64,000 nucleotides of DNA from Chryseobacterium kimseyorum (GTDB taxonomy: Bacteria; Bacteroidota; Bacteroidia; Flavobacteriales; Weeksellaceae), in NCBI RefSeq assembly GCF_025971945.1, contig NZ_JAPDHW010000007.1, positions 1-64,000 on the forward strand, given 5' to 3'. Below the pieces are notes generated by a model, which saw only the letters and a list, made by a program, of their open reading frames with translations, searched no databases and was not told the origin of the DNA. How positions within the stretch are numbered: position 1 is the first letter of the stretch; each line of letters starts with the position of its first letter. The position numbers and the translations under genes are program-made. This document shows positions 26,753 through 35,876 of the stretch, piece after piece.

Positions 26753-26769
26753 TTTTATATGATATAAAA
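26753..26769. promoter_or_regulatory. 17-bp perfect palindrome, candidate operator of the xylose operon
   Basis: TTTTATAT-G-ATATAAAA is a perfect inverted repeat 23 bp upstream of the -33 element of the xylB promoter, a position suited to an activator. Its AT-only composition means chance occurrence is not negligible. Confidence 0.4.
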
Positions 26770-27006
26770 GCCTCATAAAGGTTTGTTATCATGACATTTG
26801 TATATTTTATCTTATCTTATTTTTTATGATAAGGTCGTTTTGTTTACAGCTTTTTTACAACGGAATTTTTTACTAAAAGCATGACTTGTAGAGTAGAATT
26901 TTGAATTTTAACCATTCAGGATTAAATTTCGTTCATCTTACGCGAAGGTATTTTTGGAATGTCTTTTTAAATATTTTCTTTACTTTTAATAATCAAATCA
27001 CACATT

Positions 27007-28053
27007 ATGAAAATACTATTAGTTTTAGCACTGTTCTCTGTTGTAAGTTGCTCAGGAAAAGAAAAGGCTGAAAGTTTTAAGCAACCCGATTTGACTCCGA
27101 AAGATACTGTGGCCGTTAAAAATAGGGATCATAATTTTGACATTCTTAAATTTTTACTGGATAAAGAAATAGGCAGTGAAAAGCCCGAAAAGGTAGATTA
27201 CAAAAACTATTCGGTTTCGTTTGATAATGACGGTGATTCTTACAGTGTTTATTTTAGCAAGATCGCTACAGAAGATTTTAATAAAGATGGAATTCAGGAT
27301 TACATTATCGAACGGAATTCTGAAGGAATGCTCGGCGGAAGTGCAAATACCGAATCTGAAATTATTTACGCCATCATGGGAAAAGATAACAAAGTTCAGA
27401 GGAAACATACTATTCTTACTTACGCTCCTTTCTCGTACAATACTTTAGATGACATTGTTTATAAAGATGGTATTCTAAAGGCGGACGCAACACAGAATTC
27501 CCGCACCTATTATAAACCTCCTCAGGAACTCGAATCGACTGAGCTGTCTTTTGTATATAAAAATGAAAATGTATACGAAGAATCTTATTTGTCCAACTGC
27601 GAACTTGCAAAATGGAAAGATAAAAAAGTTTTGAATAATGTTTCAGCGTCATTCAGAACCATCGAGATGCATAATTATACAGAAGTTTTAAATGAAAAAC
27701 TCACAACCGAGGATTTCGAATGTACAGTAGAAGTTTCCGGTTGTGATAATTTAAATCTAGTCGCAGAAGGAACTTACAAAACGTCAGATTTAAGTGAGAA
27801 AAATATCGACAGCAAAAGGAAGCAGTTTCTGGATTTTCTGGTTAAAAACACAAGTCTGAGTGAGGATTTTAAAATGGTCCAAAATCATTATCTCACCGAT
27901 GATCTGTCTGAAGAATACATCAAAAAAGGTTTTCTTTCATTTAAACTTTTTACAGATAAGGGTAAAGGCAAAGTACATTTTCGCTTGGTTTTAGATAAAA
28001 ATACAAACTCAAATCAGACCGAAAACTGGGAGATTACGACACGTAAAAAGTAA
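27007..28053 (+). CDS. Hypothetical lipoprotein
   Basis: A 348-residue lipoprotein. The signal MKILLVLALFSVVSCSGKEK has its lipidation Cys at residue 16. The mature part contains 'ATEDFNKDGIQDYIIERNS' near residue 92, a DxNxDGxxD calcium-binding-like (FG-GAP/EF-hand-like) loop often seen in extracellular beta-propeller-like proteins. The C-terminal half has mixed strands. The family and function are unknown. It is monocistronic, divergent from xylB and convergent with deoD, with a shared terminator behind it. Confidence 0.7.
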   Translation: MKILLVLALFSVVSCSGKEKAESFKQPDLTPKDTVAVKNRDHNFDILKFLLDKEIGSEKPEKVDYKNYSVSFDNDGDSYSVYFSKIATEDFNKDGIQDYIIERNSEGMLGGSANTESEIIYAIMGKDNKVQRKHTILTYAPFSYNTLDDIVYKDGILKADATQNSRTYYKPPQELESTELSFVYKNENVYEESYLSNCELAKWKDKKVLNNVSASFRTIEMHNYTEVLNEKLTTEDFECTVEVSGCDNLNLVAEGTYKTSDLSEKNIDSKRKQFLDFLVKNTSLSEDFKMVQNHYLTDDLSEEYIKKGFLSFKLFTDKGKGKVHFRLVLDKNTNSNQTENWEITTRKK

Positions 28054-28056
28054 ACA

Positions 28057-28088
28057 AAAAGAGCTCTACCAATCAGTAAAGCTCTTTT
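28057..28088. terminator. Bidirectional terminator between lipoprotein gene and deoD
   Basis: AAAAGAGCT (28057-28065) pairs with AGCTCTTTT (28080-28088), with A and T tracts on both sides that suit both converging genes. Confidence 0.8.
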
Positions 28089-28109
28089 AAATTATATCTT
28101 CGATTTTTA

Positions 28110-28820
28110 TTAAATCACTTTCAAAGCGGCTTCCAAAGCCAATTCAATCATTGGTTTTAACGCTTTTTCTCTTTCGTCTGCCGAAATAAATTCTTTTGTA
28201 GGGATAATATCAGAAACCGTAAGAATTGTTGCCGCATTTTTACCCAAATGTTTAGCGTTGGCAAACAGGCCGAAAGCTTCCATTTCCACTGCCGGACAGT
28301 TGTATTTCGTCGCGATTGCAGGAGTTTCAGGATCTTTTCTGTAAAAAATATCACTGCTGTGAATGTTCGTCGCTTTAGATTTTAAAGATAATTCTTCAGC
28401 TGTTTCATTGATGATGTCAAAAATATTTCCCTGGTGAGAAAAAACTTCCTCTTCAAATCCCCATGCATATTTCGCGTAGGTACTTTCACTGGCTGCATTT
28501 TCTACATTAAGGATATCGAATAATTTTACATCACTCGAATATCCTCCGCAGGTTCCGATTCTGATAATCGTGTCAACTTCATATTCCGTGTACAGCTCAA
28601 AAGAATAAATTCCAATACTTGGAAACCCCATTCCGCTCGCGCCCACAGAGATTTCTTTGCCTTTGTAAGTTCCCGTGTAATAAAAAATACCTCTTGTTTG
28701 GCTGACTAATTTTGCATTTTCAAGAAAATTTTCAGCAATATATTTTGCACGAAGCGGATCGCCAGGTTGCAGTACCACTTTTGCTATTTCTCCTTTTTTT
28801 GCACTGATGTGTACACTCAT
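28110..28820 (-). CDS. deoD: Purine-nucleoside phosphorylase, DeoD type
   Basis: A 236-residue hexameric PNP that splits purine nucleosides with phosphate to base and (deoxy)ribose-1-phosphate. Motifs: MSVHISAKKGEIAKVVL at the start, QPGDPLRAKYIAENFL (phosphate loop), GMGFPSIGIYSFEL, IRIGTCGGYS, and the substrate-binding VEMEAFGLFANA. The longer in-frame start at 28874 adds 18 residues unlike the family, so I choose ATG 28820. Single-gene unit. Confidence 0.95.
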   Translation of the reverse strand: MSVHISAKKGEIAKVVLQPGDPLRAKYIAENFLENAKLVSQTRGIFYYTGTYKGKEISVGASGMGFPSIGIYSFELYTEYEVDTIIRIGTCGGYSSDVKLFDILNVENAASESTYAKYAWGFEEEVFSHQGNIFDIINETAEELSLKSKATNIHSSDIFYRKDPETPAIATKYNCPAVEMEAFGLFANAKHLGKNAATILTVSDIIPTKEFISADEREKALKPMIELALEAALKVI

Positions 28821-28901
28821 AATATTTTTTTGAATGGTACAAAGATAGCAAATATGTGAAAAATGACCGTTCAAATCATAACGTCTGTGATTTTTTTAGG
28901 G

Positions 28902-28985
28902 AGCTATTTCCCGCTTTCCGTTTCAATCTTTTTTTTCAAAAAAGGATTTCCACTGCAATCGGGGCTAGGATTTTGGGATACAATC
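28902..28985. repeat. Dispersed intergenic repeat, copy 2
   Basis: GGAGCTATTTCCCGCTTTCC... through AATCGGGGCTAGGATTTTGG, related to the block at 25045-25150 and lying upstream of deoD. Confidence 0.5.
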
Positions 28986-29058
28986 AGATAATGAGGTAAC
29001 CTGAATCAAATCGTAGATTTTTACCAATTTTAATTAACCGTTAACTTACATCGTAAAA

Positions 29059-29091
29059 TTGACTTTTCAAAAATAATATTTTCTATTTTTG
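29059..29091 (+). promoter_or_regulatory. Promoter of the MoxR-vWA operon
   Basis: TTG (29059-29061), 22-bp spacer, TATTTTTG (29084-29091), a full TAnnTTTG match. The start site would be about 29097, so the ATG codons at 29096/29099 could only be used leaderless. This favours ATG 29156 as the true start of the first gene. Confidence 0.65.
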
Positions 29092-29155
29092 TTAGATGAT
29101 GGAAACCAGATCCCCATTTTTAGATACCTTATTCCTCCTCAGAAAAGAAGGCATA

Positions 29156-29746
29156 ATGACCATTTTTTCTGATATTAAATCGATATCTCAGAAGGAAGAA
29201 CAGGATGCTGCATACTACTTTGAATCTGAATTTGAAAAAGAGCGGCTGGAATTTTTATCTGATAAAATAAACTGTGACCGTGAAACTGCGGTTTGGGCAG
29301 CAAAAGTTTTGTATCACAGTGCACAGTTGCATTTGATACGGGAAAATACAGCGAAAGATTTAAGCCAGTTAATTCCATTATTCAAAGGTAAGAGAGAGAT
29401 CAACTCAATCTTATCGGCAGATTTATCGCTGAGGTTTTTGCCACAGATAATTTCTGTTCTGCAAGATGTTGATCCTGAAGATCCGTTAATAAAAATACTC
29501 GAAAACATCTTACAGCAGTTTCATTATTCAGGAATTGGATTTGACTTGGATTTGGAAAAAATCGATTGGGAAGAAGAGCTAAAAGACAAAACCTACCGAA
29601 AATTATATCTTGAAAGGGTAGTGGAAAACAAGGCATACAGACTTGCAGAAATGCCCTACATCAATCAACAGTTGATGGCAGAATTTGGAATGTATAAAGA
29701 TGTTTTTTGGAAAGATTTGCAAATCATTAATACAGAAAAGCCATAA
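29156..29746 (+). CDS. First gene of MoxR-vWA-type operon, helical hypothetical protein
   Basis: A protein of about 196 residues (216 if started at 29096). It is highly helical and acidic: SISQKEEQDAAYYFESEFEK at the start, a central DPEDPLIKILENILQQFHYS and a C-terminal YRLAEMPYINQQLMAEFGMY. There is no signal peptide or membrane segment. I recognise no standard domain. It precedes a MoxR-type AAA+ gene and three further genes of the MoxR/vWA/beta-propeller type on the same strand, and proteins of this size open such 'ternary system' operons. It may be an accessory subunit of the ATPase. The repeat-rich 200-bp gap before the ATPase gene is unusual for an operon. Confidence 0.6.
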   Translation: MTIFSDIKSISQKEEQDAAYYFESEFEKERLEFLSDKINCDRETAVWAAKVLYHSAQLHLIRENTAKDLSQLIPLFKGKREINSILSADLSLRFLPQIISVLQDVDPEDPLIKILENILQQFHYSGIGFDLDLEKIDWEEELKDKTYRKLYLERVVENKAYRLAEMPYINQQLMAEFGMYKDVFWKDLQIINTEKP

Positions 29747-29756
29747 AGTGGCGACG

Positions 29757-29826
29757 TCAACAGAATTAGGATAAAGTCCTGTGATATTGAATATAGACAT
29801 TGTAAAGCCCTGAAAGGACGTTGTCA
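29757..29826. repeat. Hairpin-rich intergenic repeat (diverged copy)
   Basis: AATTAGGATAAAGTCCTG and AAAGCCCTGAAAGGACG recall the paired-hairpin units at 47809 and 53581, but in another order; the relation is uncertain. Confidence 0.35.
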
Positions 29827-29919
29827 AAACTTTGTATTCTTAGCTGAGTGTAAAACCTTTGCGAAAGGAAAAATATGCAGAAAATTATATAAAAAAACCG
29901 TTGCGCTCTTTGCGTAAAT
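29827..29919. repeat. 'Ctttgcgt' intergenic repeat family, copy 1 (upstream of MoxR ATPase gene)
   Basis: Contains the family landmarks TTCTTAGCTGAGTG, CCTTTGCGAAAGG, AAAAATATGCAGAA and CTCTTTGCGTAAATAAG. The middle part (GAAATCGAAGATTCGACGAAG) is deleted. Other copies: 43530, 51396 and 53858. Confidence 0.75.
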
Positions 29920-29949
29920 AAGATAGCAGCAAATTATAACACAAAATCA

Positions 29950-31083
29950 ATGATTCAAAATATAGAAAAACTAAACACCGTCCTCAATTACGTAAAAGAC
30001 ACTTTCGTTGGTAAAAATGATGTCGTAGACCTCCTCGGAATCTGCCTGCTGGCAAGAGAAAATGCATTTCTCTACGGCCCTCCCGGAACAGCAAAATCTG
30101 CCATCGTAAGAACCTTAGCCAAAACCGTAACCGACGGCAAGAACTTCGAATATCTTTTAACCCGCTTCACCGAACCGAACGAAATTTTCGGTCCTTTCGA
30201 CATCAGAAAACTGAAAGAAGGTGAGCTGTTTACCAATACTGACGGAATGATGCCCGAAGCGTCGATGGTTTTTCTGGATGAAATTTTTAATGCAAATTCT
30301 GCGATTCTGAATTCACTTTTGATGGCCTTAAACGAAAAGATTTTCAAAAGAGGAAAAGAAACCAGAAATCTTCCTGCACTGATGTTTGTGGGAGCGAGCA
30401 ACGTTCTCCCCGAAGATGAAGCTTTGAACGCACTGTTCGACCGTTTTTTAATAAGAATCAACGTTGATTACGTACATCCGGATCTCCTGCAGCAAGTTCT
30501 TTTAGCAGGAAGAAAGCTTGAAAATAATATCGAAACTGAAATTCCTGAAATTCTGGCGCACGAAGTTAAAGGTCTTCAGAATCTGTGTAAAACAGTTGAT
30601 CTAAGACCCATTTATGAAGTTTATCTGAATACGGTTATCAATCTTAGAAATTCAGGAATTGCAATTTCTGACCGTCGTGCAGTTAAGCTTCAGAATCTGA
30701 TTGCAGCCAGTGCTTTGATTTGTGGAAGAAACGAAGCAATTCTCTCGGATTTATGGGTGCTAAAACATATTTGGGATACCGAAGAACAGATCGAAATTCT
30801 GGAAGGGATTATCAACAGAACCATTGAAAAAGATGACCATCCAAAATCGCATCCCCAGGCTTTACACAACAAAACTCCGAATCCTGAAGAAGTGATGAAA
30901 GACGTAAAAATTCTTGTCGACAAATGGAATTTGGGAAGTTTGAGTTTTGAAGAGCAAAACGTGATTAAAGATAAGTTGAGATATCTTCAAACCCGTTGCG
31001 ACTGGATCAGAAATTCTGAACAGAAACAGTATATTCAACATGAAATTGAAAGCTTATGGCAGAAGATTCTTCAGACCGTGTAA
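29950..31083 (+). CDS. MoxR/RavA-type AAA+ ATPase
   Basis: A 377-residue MoxR-clade AAA+ ATPase. Walker A is LYGPPGTAKSAI (residues 41-52), Walker B is SMVFLDEIFN (105-114), the sensor-1 region is MFVGASNVLPED, and the arginine-finger region is NALFDRFLIRI. MoxR ATPases work as chaperones that remodel partners together with vWA proteins. The end overlaps the next gene by 28 bp, pointing to translational coupling. The operon (MoxR, unknown, vWA plus propeller, two membrane-anchored proteins) matches the MoxR-vWA-beta-propeller ternary systems known from comparative genomics of bacterial conflict systems. Confidence 0.92.
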   Translation: MIQNIEKLNTVLNYVKDTFVGKNDVVDLLGICLLARENAFLYGPPGTAKSAIVRTLAKTVTDGKNFEYLLTRFTEPNEIFGPFDIRKLKEGELFTNTDGMMPEASMVFLDEIFNANSAILNSLLMALNEKIFKRGKETRNLPALMFVGASNVLPEDEALNALFDRFLIRINVDYVHPDLLQQVLLAGRKLENNIETEIPEILAHEVKGLQNLCKTVDLRPIYEVYLNTVINLRNSGIAISDRRAVKLQNLIAASALICGRNEAILSDLWVLKHIWDTEEQIEILEGIINRTIEKDDHPKSHPQALHNKTPNPEEVMKDVKILVDKWNLGSLSFEEQNVIKDKLRYLQTRCDWIRNSEQKQYIQHEIESLWQKILQTV

Positions 31084-31799
31084 CAGAATTTTGGGCAGAA
31101 CTTCCCAAAGCTGACACAGATTTTCTTGGTGCAATTCGTGACTGGAGTAATGTTCAGATCGCTTCGGATGATGAAGTGATCTGGCTCAAAGGTTTTACCG
31201 ATGAACAGGCTCTTTCAGCGGAAATTCAGCAGTTGCCTAATTTCATCTTATATGAATTACGTGACGGACTTCTATTTAAAAAAAATGCACTTGTTCCCAG
31301 AAAAAAAGTGAGAACGGCCTTGCTGTGGGCTCCTATCGATAAAGCGTTGCGGTTAACTTTTCCTTTATCAAACAATAATTTTTTTGGAATTGAGGAAAAG
31401 GTTGAAGTTCGTTTAAAGCCCAGCGAAGAAGAACAGACGGCAGTTGCTTTATTGTGTTCCATTGCTGATATTAAAGATTTCATTACTGCTCTGCCAAAAT
31501 TTAAACTCGAAAAAATAGATTGGATTGTTATTAATGATCGGGCACTTTTTATGGGAAATCCGCTACTGAGTTTTCCCGGAAAAACTTTTTGGACGAAAGA
31601 CGGACATCTTTTGCCAACCGGCTTTGATTTTGAATTTAAAAATATGAGTTCTTTACTCCAGAGAAAATATAATGCAACTCACGAACAGTGGCTTTTATGG
31701 AATGAAGATGGAAGTGTTCTGTATATCAATAAGGAGGATTTCAGAAAACTGTCTGTAAGCTCGTTCCGTCTCACCGAAAAATCAAAAGAATGGATGTAA
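31056..31799 (+). CDS. MoxR-vWA ternary system component (bpX-like)
   Basis: A 247-residue soluble protein overlapping both neighbours (28 bp with the ATPase gene, 10 bp with the vWA gene). Sequence features are 'IWLKGFTDEQALSAEIQQLP', a strand-rich middle with 'VRTALLWAPIDKALRLTFP', and 'HLLPTGFDFEFKNMSSLLQR' near the end. This matches my memory of the bpX-type proteins that always travel with MoxR and vWA-propeller genes, but I cannot assign a particular subfamily. The tight overlaps suggest a stoichiometric complex. Catalytic motifs are not seen. Confidence 0.65.
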   Translation: MAEDSSDRVTEFWAELPKADTDFLGAIRDWSNVQIASDDEVIWLKGFTDEQALSAEIQQLPNFILYELRDGLLFKKNALVPRKKVRTALLWAPIDKALRLTFPLSNNNFFGIEEKVEVRLKPSEEEQTAVALLCSIADIKDFITALPKFKLEKIDWIVINDRALFMGNPLLSFPGKTFWTKDGHLLPTGFDFEFKNMSSLLQRKYNATHEQWLLWNEDGSVLYINKEDFRKLSVSSFRLTEKSKEWM

Positions 31800-34174
31800 G
31801 AGAATATTTTCAGTCATATGAAGATTATTTGTGGGAGTGGACTACTGATCAGGATGTTCCCGATGAGACTGGATATCATGAAAATAATCTTATTTCGATT
31901 CCAAATGTAGGAGCAGTTGTTTATAGACCTTTTTTGATTGAAGTATTAAAAGAATTTCAATTGATCGGATTGCCTCCGCTGACTCCTTTTTTACTGGTAT
32001 TGTACGCAACTAATGAAGGATATTTACACTTAAAAAGTATTAAAACCGAATTGCGGAAGAATCCTCTGGTGATCCACGAACATATTAAACATTCGATTAG
32101 TCCCGCATTTCAATTTTTAGAAACAGTAAAATCATTACCCAATACTTATAAAAAAGGAAGAAATAGAATTCTTCTTCTTCAGACGATATTCACCAGCGAT
32201 TTCGATACGGTTTCGGTAAAACACTCTGAATATATTATAAATGGATATTTAAGAAGCCCTCAGAAAATTAGTGATTCTGCGCAGAAAGCTGACCTCACTG
32301 TTTCAAAATTTTCAAAAGATTTAAGAGTTTTATCTACATTAAATAATAAATTTCCAACAACGGATTCTATCATCAAAGCCATGAAAGATGAGGTTGAAAT
32401 TTCGAATTTGCAGGAAGATGTTGTACAAGAGGAAACTACCGTAGAAACCGACAAAGATTTTATTCAGGAACTCATTGAAGAATCCAAAACCTTTCAGATC
32501 GGAAGTTTGATTAAAAGAATATGGAGCGGTCTTAAAATCCCGATGAGACATCTTTCTCCAGGCGAACAGCCGATTGGTGGCGTTTCGGATATGACCAACA
32601 AAGGCGATTTCAGCAGAATGCTTTTGTCTGAATTTGCTAATGAAGATGAGGTTTTCATGAACCGCGTGGCGAATAACGAAGCTTTGTACATCCAGAGAGA
32701 AATTCCGCCTGAGGAAAATATTTTTGAAAGAATAATTCTAATAGATACGTCGCTGAAAAACTGGGGAACGCCAAAAGTTTTGGCATTTGCTTCGGCGATC
32801 GCAGTAATTAAACATCCAAAGGCGAATTCTGAATGTAAAGTTTATGCTTTGGGACAAACCAATATCCCAATTTCTCTGGATAAAGTAGATGAAGTGGTAG
32901 AAACACTGAACAATGTAAGTCCGGTTTTAGATGTTTCTCAGGCTCTTGAAAAGTTTTTCAAAGAAGAGCGAACGGAAAAGGATTTAGAAGTTTTTTTCAT
33001 TACTCATCAGGAAAATTTAGACAATCCAAATCTTCAGAAAGTCATTCACGAAAACAGAGACCGACTGAAATTTTTAGTAACGACTTCATCAATAGGCGAA
33101 CTGAATTTTTATAAACACCATAATGGTACAAGGAAGCACATTCAGAAAATTCAGCTTCCCTTAAAAGAATTATGGGCAAATCCACCAAAGCATAAAGCGA
33201 AAATTGTACAGGGTAATCGAATTAAAACTGCTGTTCCAAAAAACTATCCGCTGTTGTTTCCAACGCCTAAAGAGAGAATTAAGACATTTCTGTACGAAGG
33301 GGATTTTTATATTTTAAGTAACAAAAAACAGCTTCTGAAAACATATCTGTCAGACAATTACTATAATAAAAATATCTATCAGAATATCAGTACCCAAAAA
33401 GGATGTGAGGTCATTGTTGAAAATATTTCAGTAAAGCCGAAAGGTCAGTTTGCCCTGGCAAAAAATAAGGCTGGAAATTATATTTTGGCTCAGTTTCAGC
33501 CGGACAAAAAAATACTTTCGAAGCTGAATTTAAACACAAAAGAGTATTCTGAAATGAATCTTACCGGTCAGAATATTCCTTTACATTTTGGTTTAATTTA
33601 TTTTAATAAAAACTTTTACCTGTATAATGCTGCGGCTCCGAAGATTTTCATAATCAGTGTAGAAGGTCATCTTTCTATGGAAGAGGTTCAAAATGATAAA
33701 GAAATTTTAAAAAATGGAATTAAAAGCGAAAGTGAACTTAATAAATTACAGAACAGAGGAGCGAAAATTTTGAATAATTTTACTAAAATAGGAATCAATG
33801 ATGTTGATGAGTTGATTATTTCAAATTTCACTTTAGAAATGCGAAGTGAGAACGTTTACAGTTTGGTAAAAAGTCCGCAGCATATTCAGATGTTGGCAAT
33901 TCAGGACAAAAATAAATTCACTTTTAGTGACGGAAGTGAAATTATCTCAGACAATCGCGGAATGCTTACTTTCATCAGCAGCAACAAAAATATTCCGAAA
34001 TTCTACATTCCGTCTACTCATTTCGGATATCTGGCGATTGCTACTGAAAAAGAATTCGGTGGATCTGAATATTATCTCCCGAAAGAATCTAAGTTGAAAA
34101 TCAGAGAAATGGACGAAATGTACAACGAGTGTATGGACTTCTTTATTAAACATGTTGTGGAATATGGAGCTTAG
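31790..34174 (+). CDS. vWA-like plus beta-propeller-like protein of MoxR ternary system
   Basis: A 794-residue protein. An N-terminal helical region is followed, near residues 310-450, by a vWA-like domain: IILIDTSLKNWGTPKVLAFA, where D319-T-S is a degenerate MIDAS (the last Ser of DxSxS is Lys), then 'DLEVFFITHQENLDNP'. The C-terminal ~350 residues consist of repeated four-stranded-like segments (for example 'KERIKTFLYEGDFYILSNKK', 'VYSLVKSPQHIQMLAIQDKN', 'NIPKFYIPSTHFGYLAIATE') that suggest a beta-propeller. It would be the substrate-recruiting partner of the MoxR ATPase. It overlaps the next gene. Confidence 0.75.
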   Translation: MDVREYFQSYEDYLWEWTTDQDVPDETGYHENNLISIPNVGAVVYRPFLIEVLKEFQLIGLPPLTPFLLVLYATNEGYLHLKSIKTELRKNPLVIHEHIKHSISPAFQFLETVKSLPNTYKKGRNRILLLQTIFTSDFDTVSVKHSEYIINGYLRSPQKISDSAQKADLTVSKFSKDLRVLSTLNNKFPTTDSIIKAMKDEVEISNLQEDVVQEETTVETDKDFIQELIEESKTFQIGSLIKRIWSGLKIPMRHLSPGEQPIGGVSDMTNKGDFSRMLLSEFANEDEVFMNRVANNEALYIQREIPPEENIFERIILIDTSLKNWGTPKVLAFASAIAVIKHPKANSECKVYALGQTNIPISLDKVDEVVETLNNVSPVLDVSQALEKFFKEERTEKDLEVFFITHQENLDNPNLQKVIHENRDRLKFLVTTSSIGELNFYKHHNGTRKHIQKIQLPLKELWANPPKHKAKIVQGNRIKTAVPKNYPLLFPTPKERIKTFLYEGDFYILSNKKQLLKTYLSDNYYNKNIYQNISTQKGCEVIVENISVKPKGQFALAKNKAGNYILAQFQPDKKILSKLNLNTKEYSEMNLTGQNIPLHFGLIYFNKNFYLYNAAAPKIFIISVEGHLSMEEVQNDKEILKNGIKSESELNKLQNRGAKILNNFTKIGINDVDELIISNFTLEMRSENVYSLVKSPQHIQMLAIQDKNKFTFSDGSEIISDNRGMLTFISSNKNIPKFYIPSTHFGYLAIATEKEFGGSEYYLPKESKLKIREMDEMYNECMDFFIKHVVEYGA

Positions 34175-35876
34175 AATAAAACCATTTTCGAAAAATAATT
34201 ATCCTAAAAAAGGACTTTTAATAAAAAGTTCCTCACCATTGGTATGGCTTCATGAAATGGAAATTTTAGGAATTGATTTAAACCAGATTCAGTCTTTTCC
34301 TGTTCCTTCGAATGAAGCGAATGTTTTGTTTGGTTGCTTCCTGGTTTTTCAAGATTATGCCCCCGGTGAAATCGGCAGAAACTCCTATTTTCAGTGTATT
34401 GACAGTAAATTTTTTATTCCTGAAAACACTACATTTTATCCTAAAATTTCTCCTGAAGAATGGCCAAATGCTGATGCCGAATATTTAATCATGCATCCGG
34501 ATTTCGGATTTGTAAAACTGAACGAAGAAATCGACTGGATGGCAGTGATTCAAAATCCAAAACCATCGGAAGATCAAATAAGAAAACCATCTAAAGGTGT
34601 GAAAATTCCTCAGAAAATTGAGAGTTATTCCGTTGAAATGGATGACGAAAAAATTCTGGAAGCACTGGAAAAGCCACAAACCGAAGAAGAATGGATGAAA
34701 AACCTGCCCTTCGATCTGAAAAAAGTGATGGCAGGGAATAAAAAAGAAATTGAAAAATATTTAAAATATATTGAAAAATATCCTGATCGGGCTGTTGATC
34801 TTGGAATTCCGCTGGATGTAACAGGAACTTCCAGAGGTGATGGCTTTGCTACATTTATGTTTGGAAACAGTTGGTTAGGAAAATTGTTTGGTGGGAATTC
34901 TTCAAACGGAGAAAAATCCGAGTATTCTGAAAAGTATCGTTGGGTATTTTGGCTGTTTCTGATCATTATTGGTCTCAGCAGACTTTTCCTGTATCTGAAT
35001 AGGGACCAAGCCTCTGAAAGTATTCCCAGGGCTTCATCAGGAAATATTTCTGAAGTGGATAAGAACATGATAAATCCTGTAGTTGCATACAAATCAGGCG
35101 TTACGGATATTGATTTAAAAATCGATTCAATGTATGGAAGAAAACGGAGAGATCTGATGAGGGAAGAAATGATAGCATCATTAGAACTCAGCAAACCCAA
35201 CGAAAAAAGCTATAAAGATTATTTGAAAGACGGTGGGAAACCAATCGAAAAAATTCAGGATGATATTTCAAAGCTTAATACTCAGATGGATGTTGCGACC
35301 GATTCTCTAAAAAAAGTGTACCGTAAAAAGATCACGAAATATTTAGCTCAAAACGAAGAAAAAGTCAGAAAAAAAATCACTGATTCTCTGAATAAAATAA
35401 GTTCAGGAAAACCTGCTGATCAGGGAATTGTTAAAAATGTTTTAAAAAAGAAACAGGTGCTGATAGAAGATTCTTTAGGAAAACTGTATGGAACCAAAGA
35501 AATAGTTGAACCACCGCTTGATCTCGACAAAGCAAAAAAAGTGAAAACGTTTGATCATGAGAAACCCTATTCAAAAAATAATATTTCCTTCTCTGAAATT
35601 ATTTGGCTGATTATCCTGATGACAGGCGTTGTCGGTATGTATTCGTTTGTTGTTAAAAGGAAATCTTTAAATATTGGAGGCGAAAATCTTCCGAATGGAA
35701 TCAAGATTTTTCTTGTTATTGTTTTGGTTGCAATGTTGGCTTATCTTTTTTATCCTTTAATCGAAATGTTTGGCTACAACTGGTTTGTGTGGATTCTTAT
35801 TATTGCAGTCGTCCTGCTTCTTTACCGTCTTTTCAGCGAAGACAAAACCATTTTAAAATCAGATAAAGATGAATAA
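34164..35876 (+). CDS. Membrane-anchored component of MoxR-vWA operon
   Basis: About 570 residues (four more if started at ATG 34152). The soluble N-terminal ~220 residues include 'SSSPLVWLHEMEILGIDLNQ' and 'CFLVFQDYAPGEIGRNSYFQC'. A transmembrane segment follows (WVFWLFLIIIGLSRLFLYL, near residue 265), then a charged, probably coiled-coil region, and three hydrophobic segments near the C-terminus (ISFSEIIWLIILMTGVVGMY, IKIFLVIVLVAMLAYLFYPL, WFVWILIIAVVLLLYRLF). The gene starts inside the vWA gene and overlaps the next by 8 bp. It probably ties the MoxR-vWA complex to the inner membrane. Confidence 0.65.
   Translation: MELRIKPFSKNNYPKKGLLIKSSSPLVWLHEMEILGIDLNQIQSFPVPSNEANVLFGCFLVFQDYAPGEIGRNSYFQCIDSKFFIPENTTFYPKISPEEWPNADAEYLIMHPDFGFVKLNEEIDWMAVIQNPKPSEDQIRKPSKGVKIPQKIESYSVEMDDEKILEALEKPQTEEEWMKNLPFDLKKVMAGNKKEIEKYLKYIEKYPDRAVDLGIPLDVTGTSRGDGFATFMFGNSWLGKLFGGNSSNGEKSEYSEKYRWVFWLFLIIIGLSRLFLYLNRDQASESIPRASSGNISEVDKNMINPVVAYKSGVTDIDLKIDSMYGRKRRDLMREEMIASLELSKPNEKSYKDYLKDGGKPIEKIQDDISKLNTQMDVATDSLKKVYRKKITKYLAQNEEKVRKKITDSLNKISSGKPADQGIVKNVLKKKQVLIEDSLGKLYGTKEIVEPPLDLDKAKKVKTFDHEKPYSKNNISFSEIIWLIILMTGVVGMYSFVVKRKSLNIGGENLPNGIKIFLVIVLVAMLAYLFYPLIEMFGYNWFVWILIIAVVLLLYRLFSEDKTILKSDKDE

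Larger units (their letters stand above)
26678..27006. other. Divergent control region of xylB and the downstream lipoprotein gene
   Basis: It holds the xylB promoter and a palindromic operator candidate (listed separately). On the plus strand TATTTTTG at 26949-26956 is a possible -7 box for the lipoprotein gene. A further inverted repeat CTTATC...GATAAG is seen at about 26812-26833. No gene. Confidence 0.6.

Noticed and set aside
28821..28874. Longer start of the purine-nucleoside phosphorylase
   Set aside because: The extra 18 residues do not fit the family, whose proteins start as MSVHISAKKGE here.
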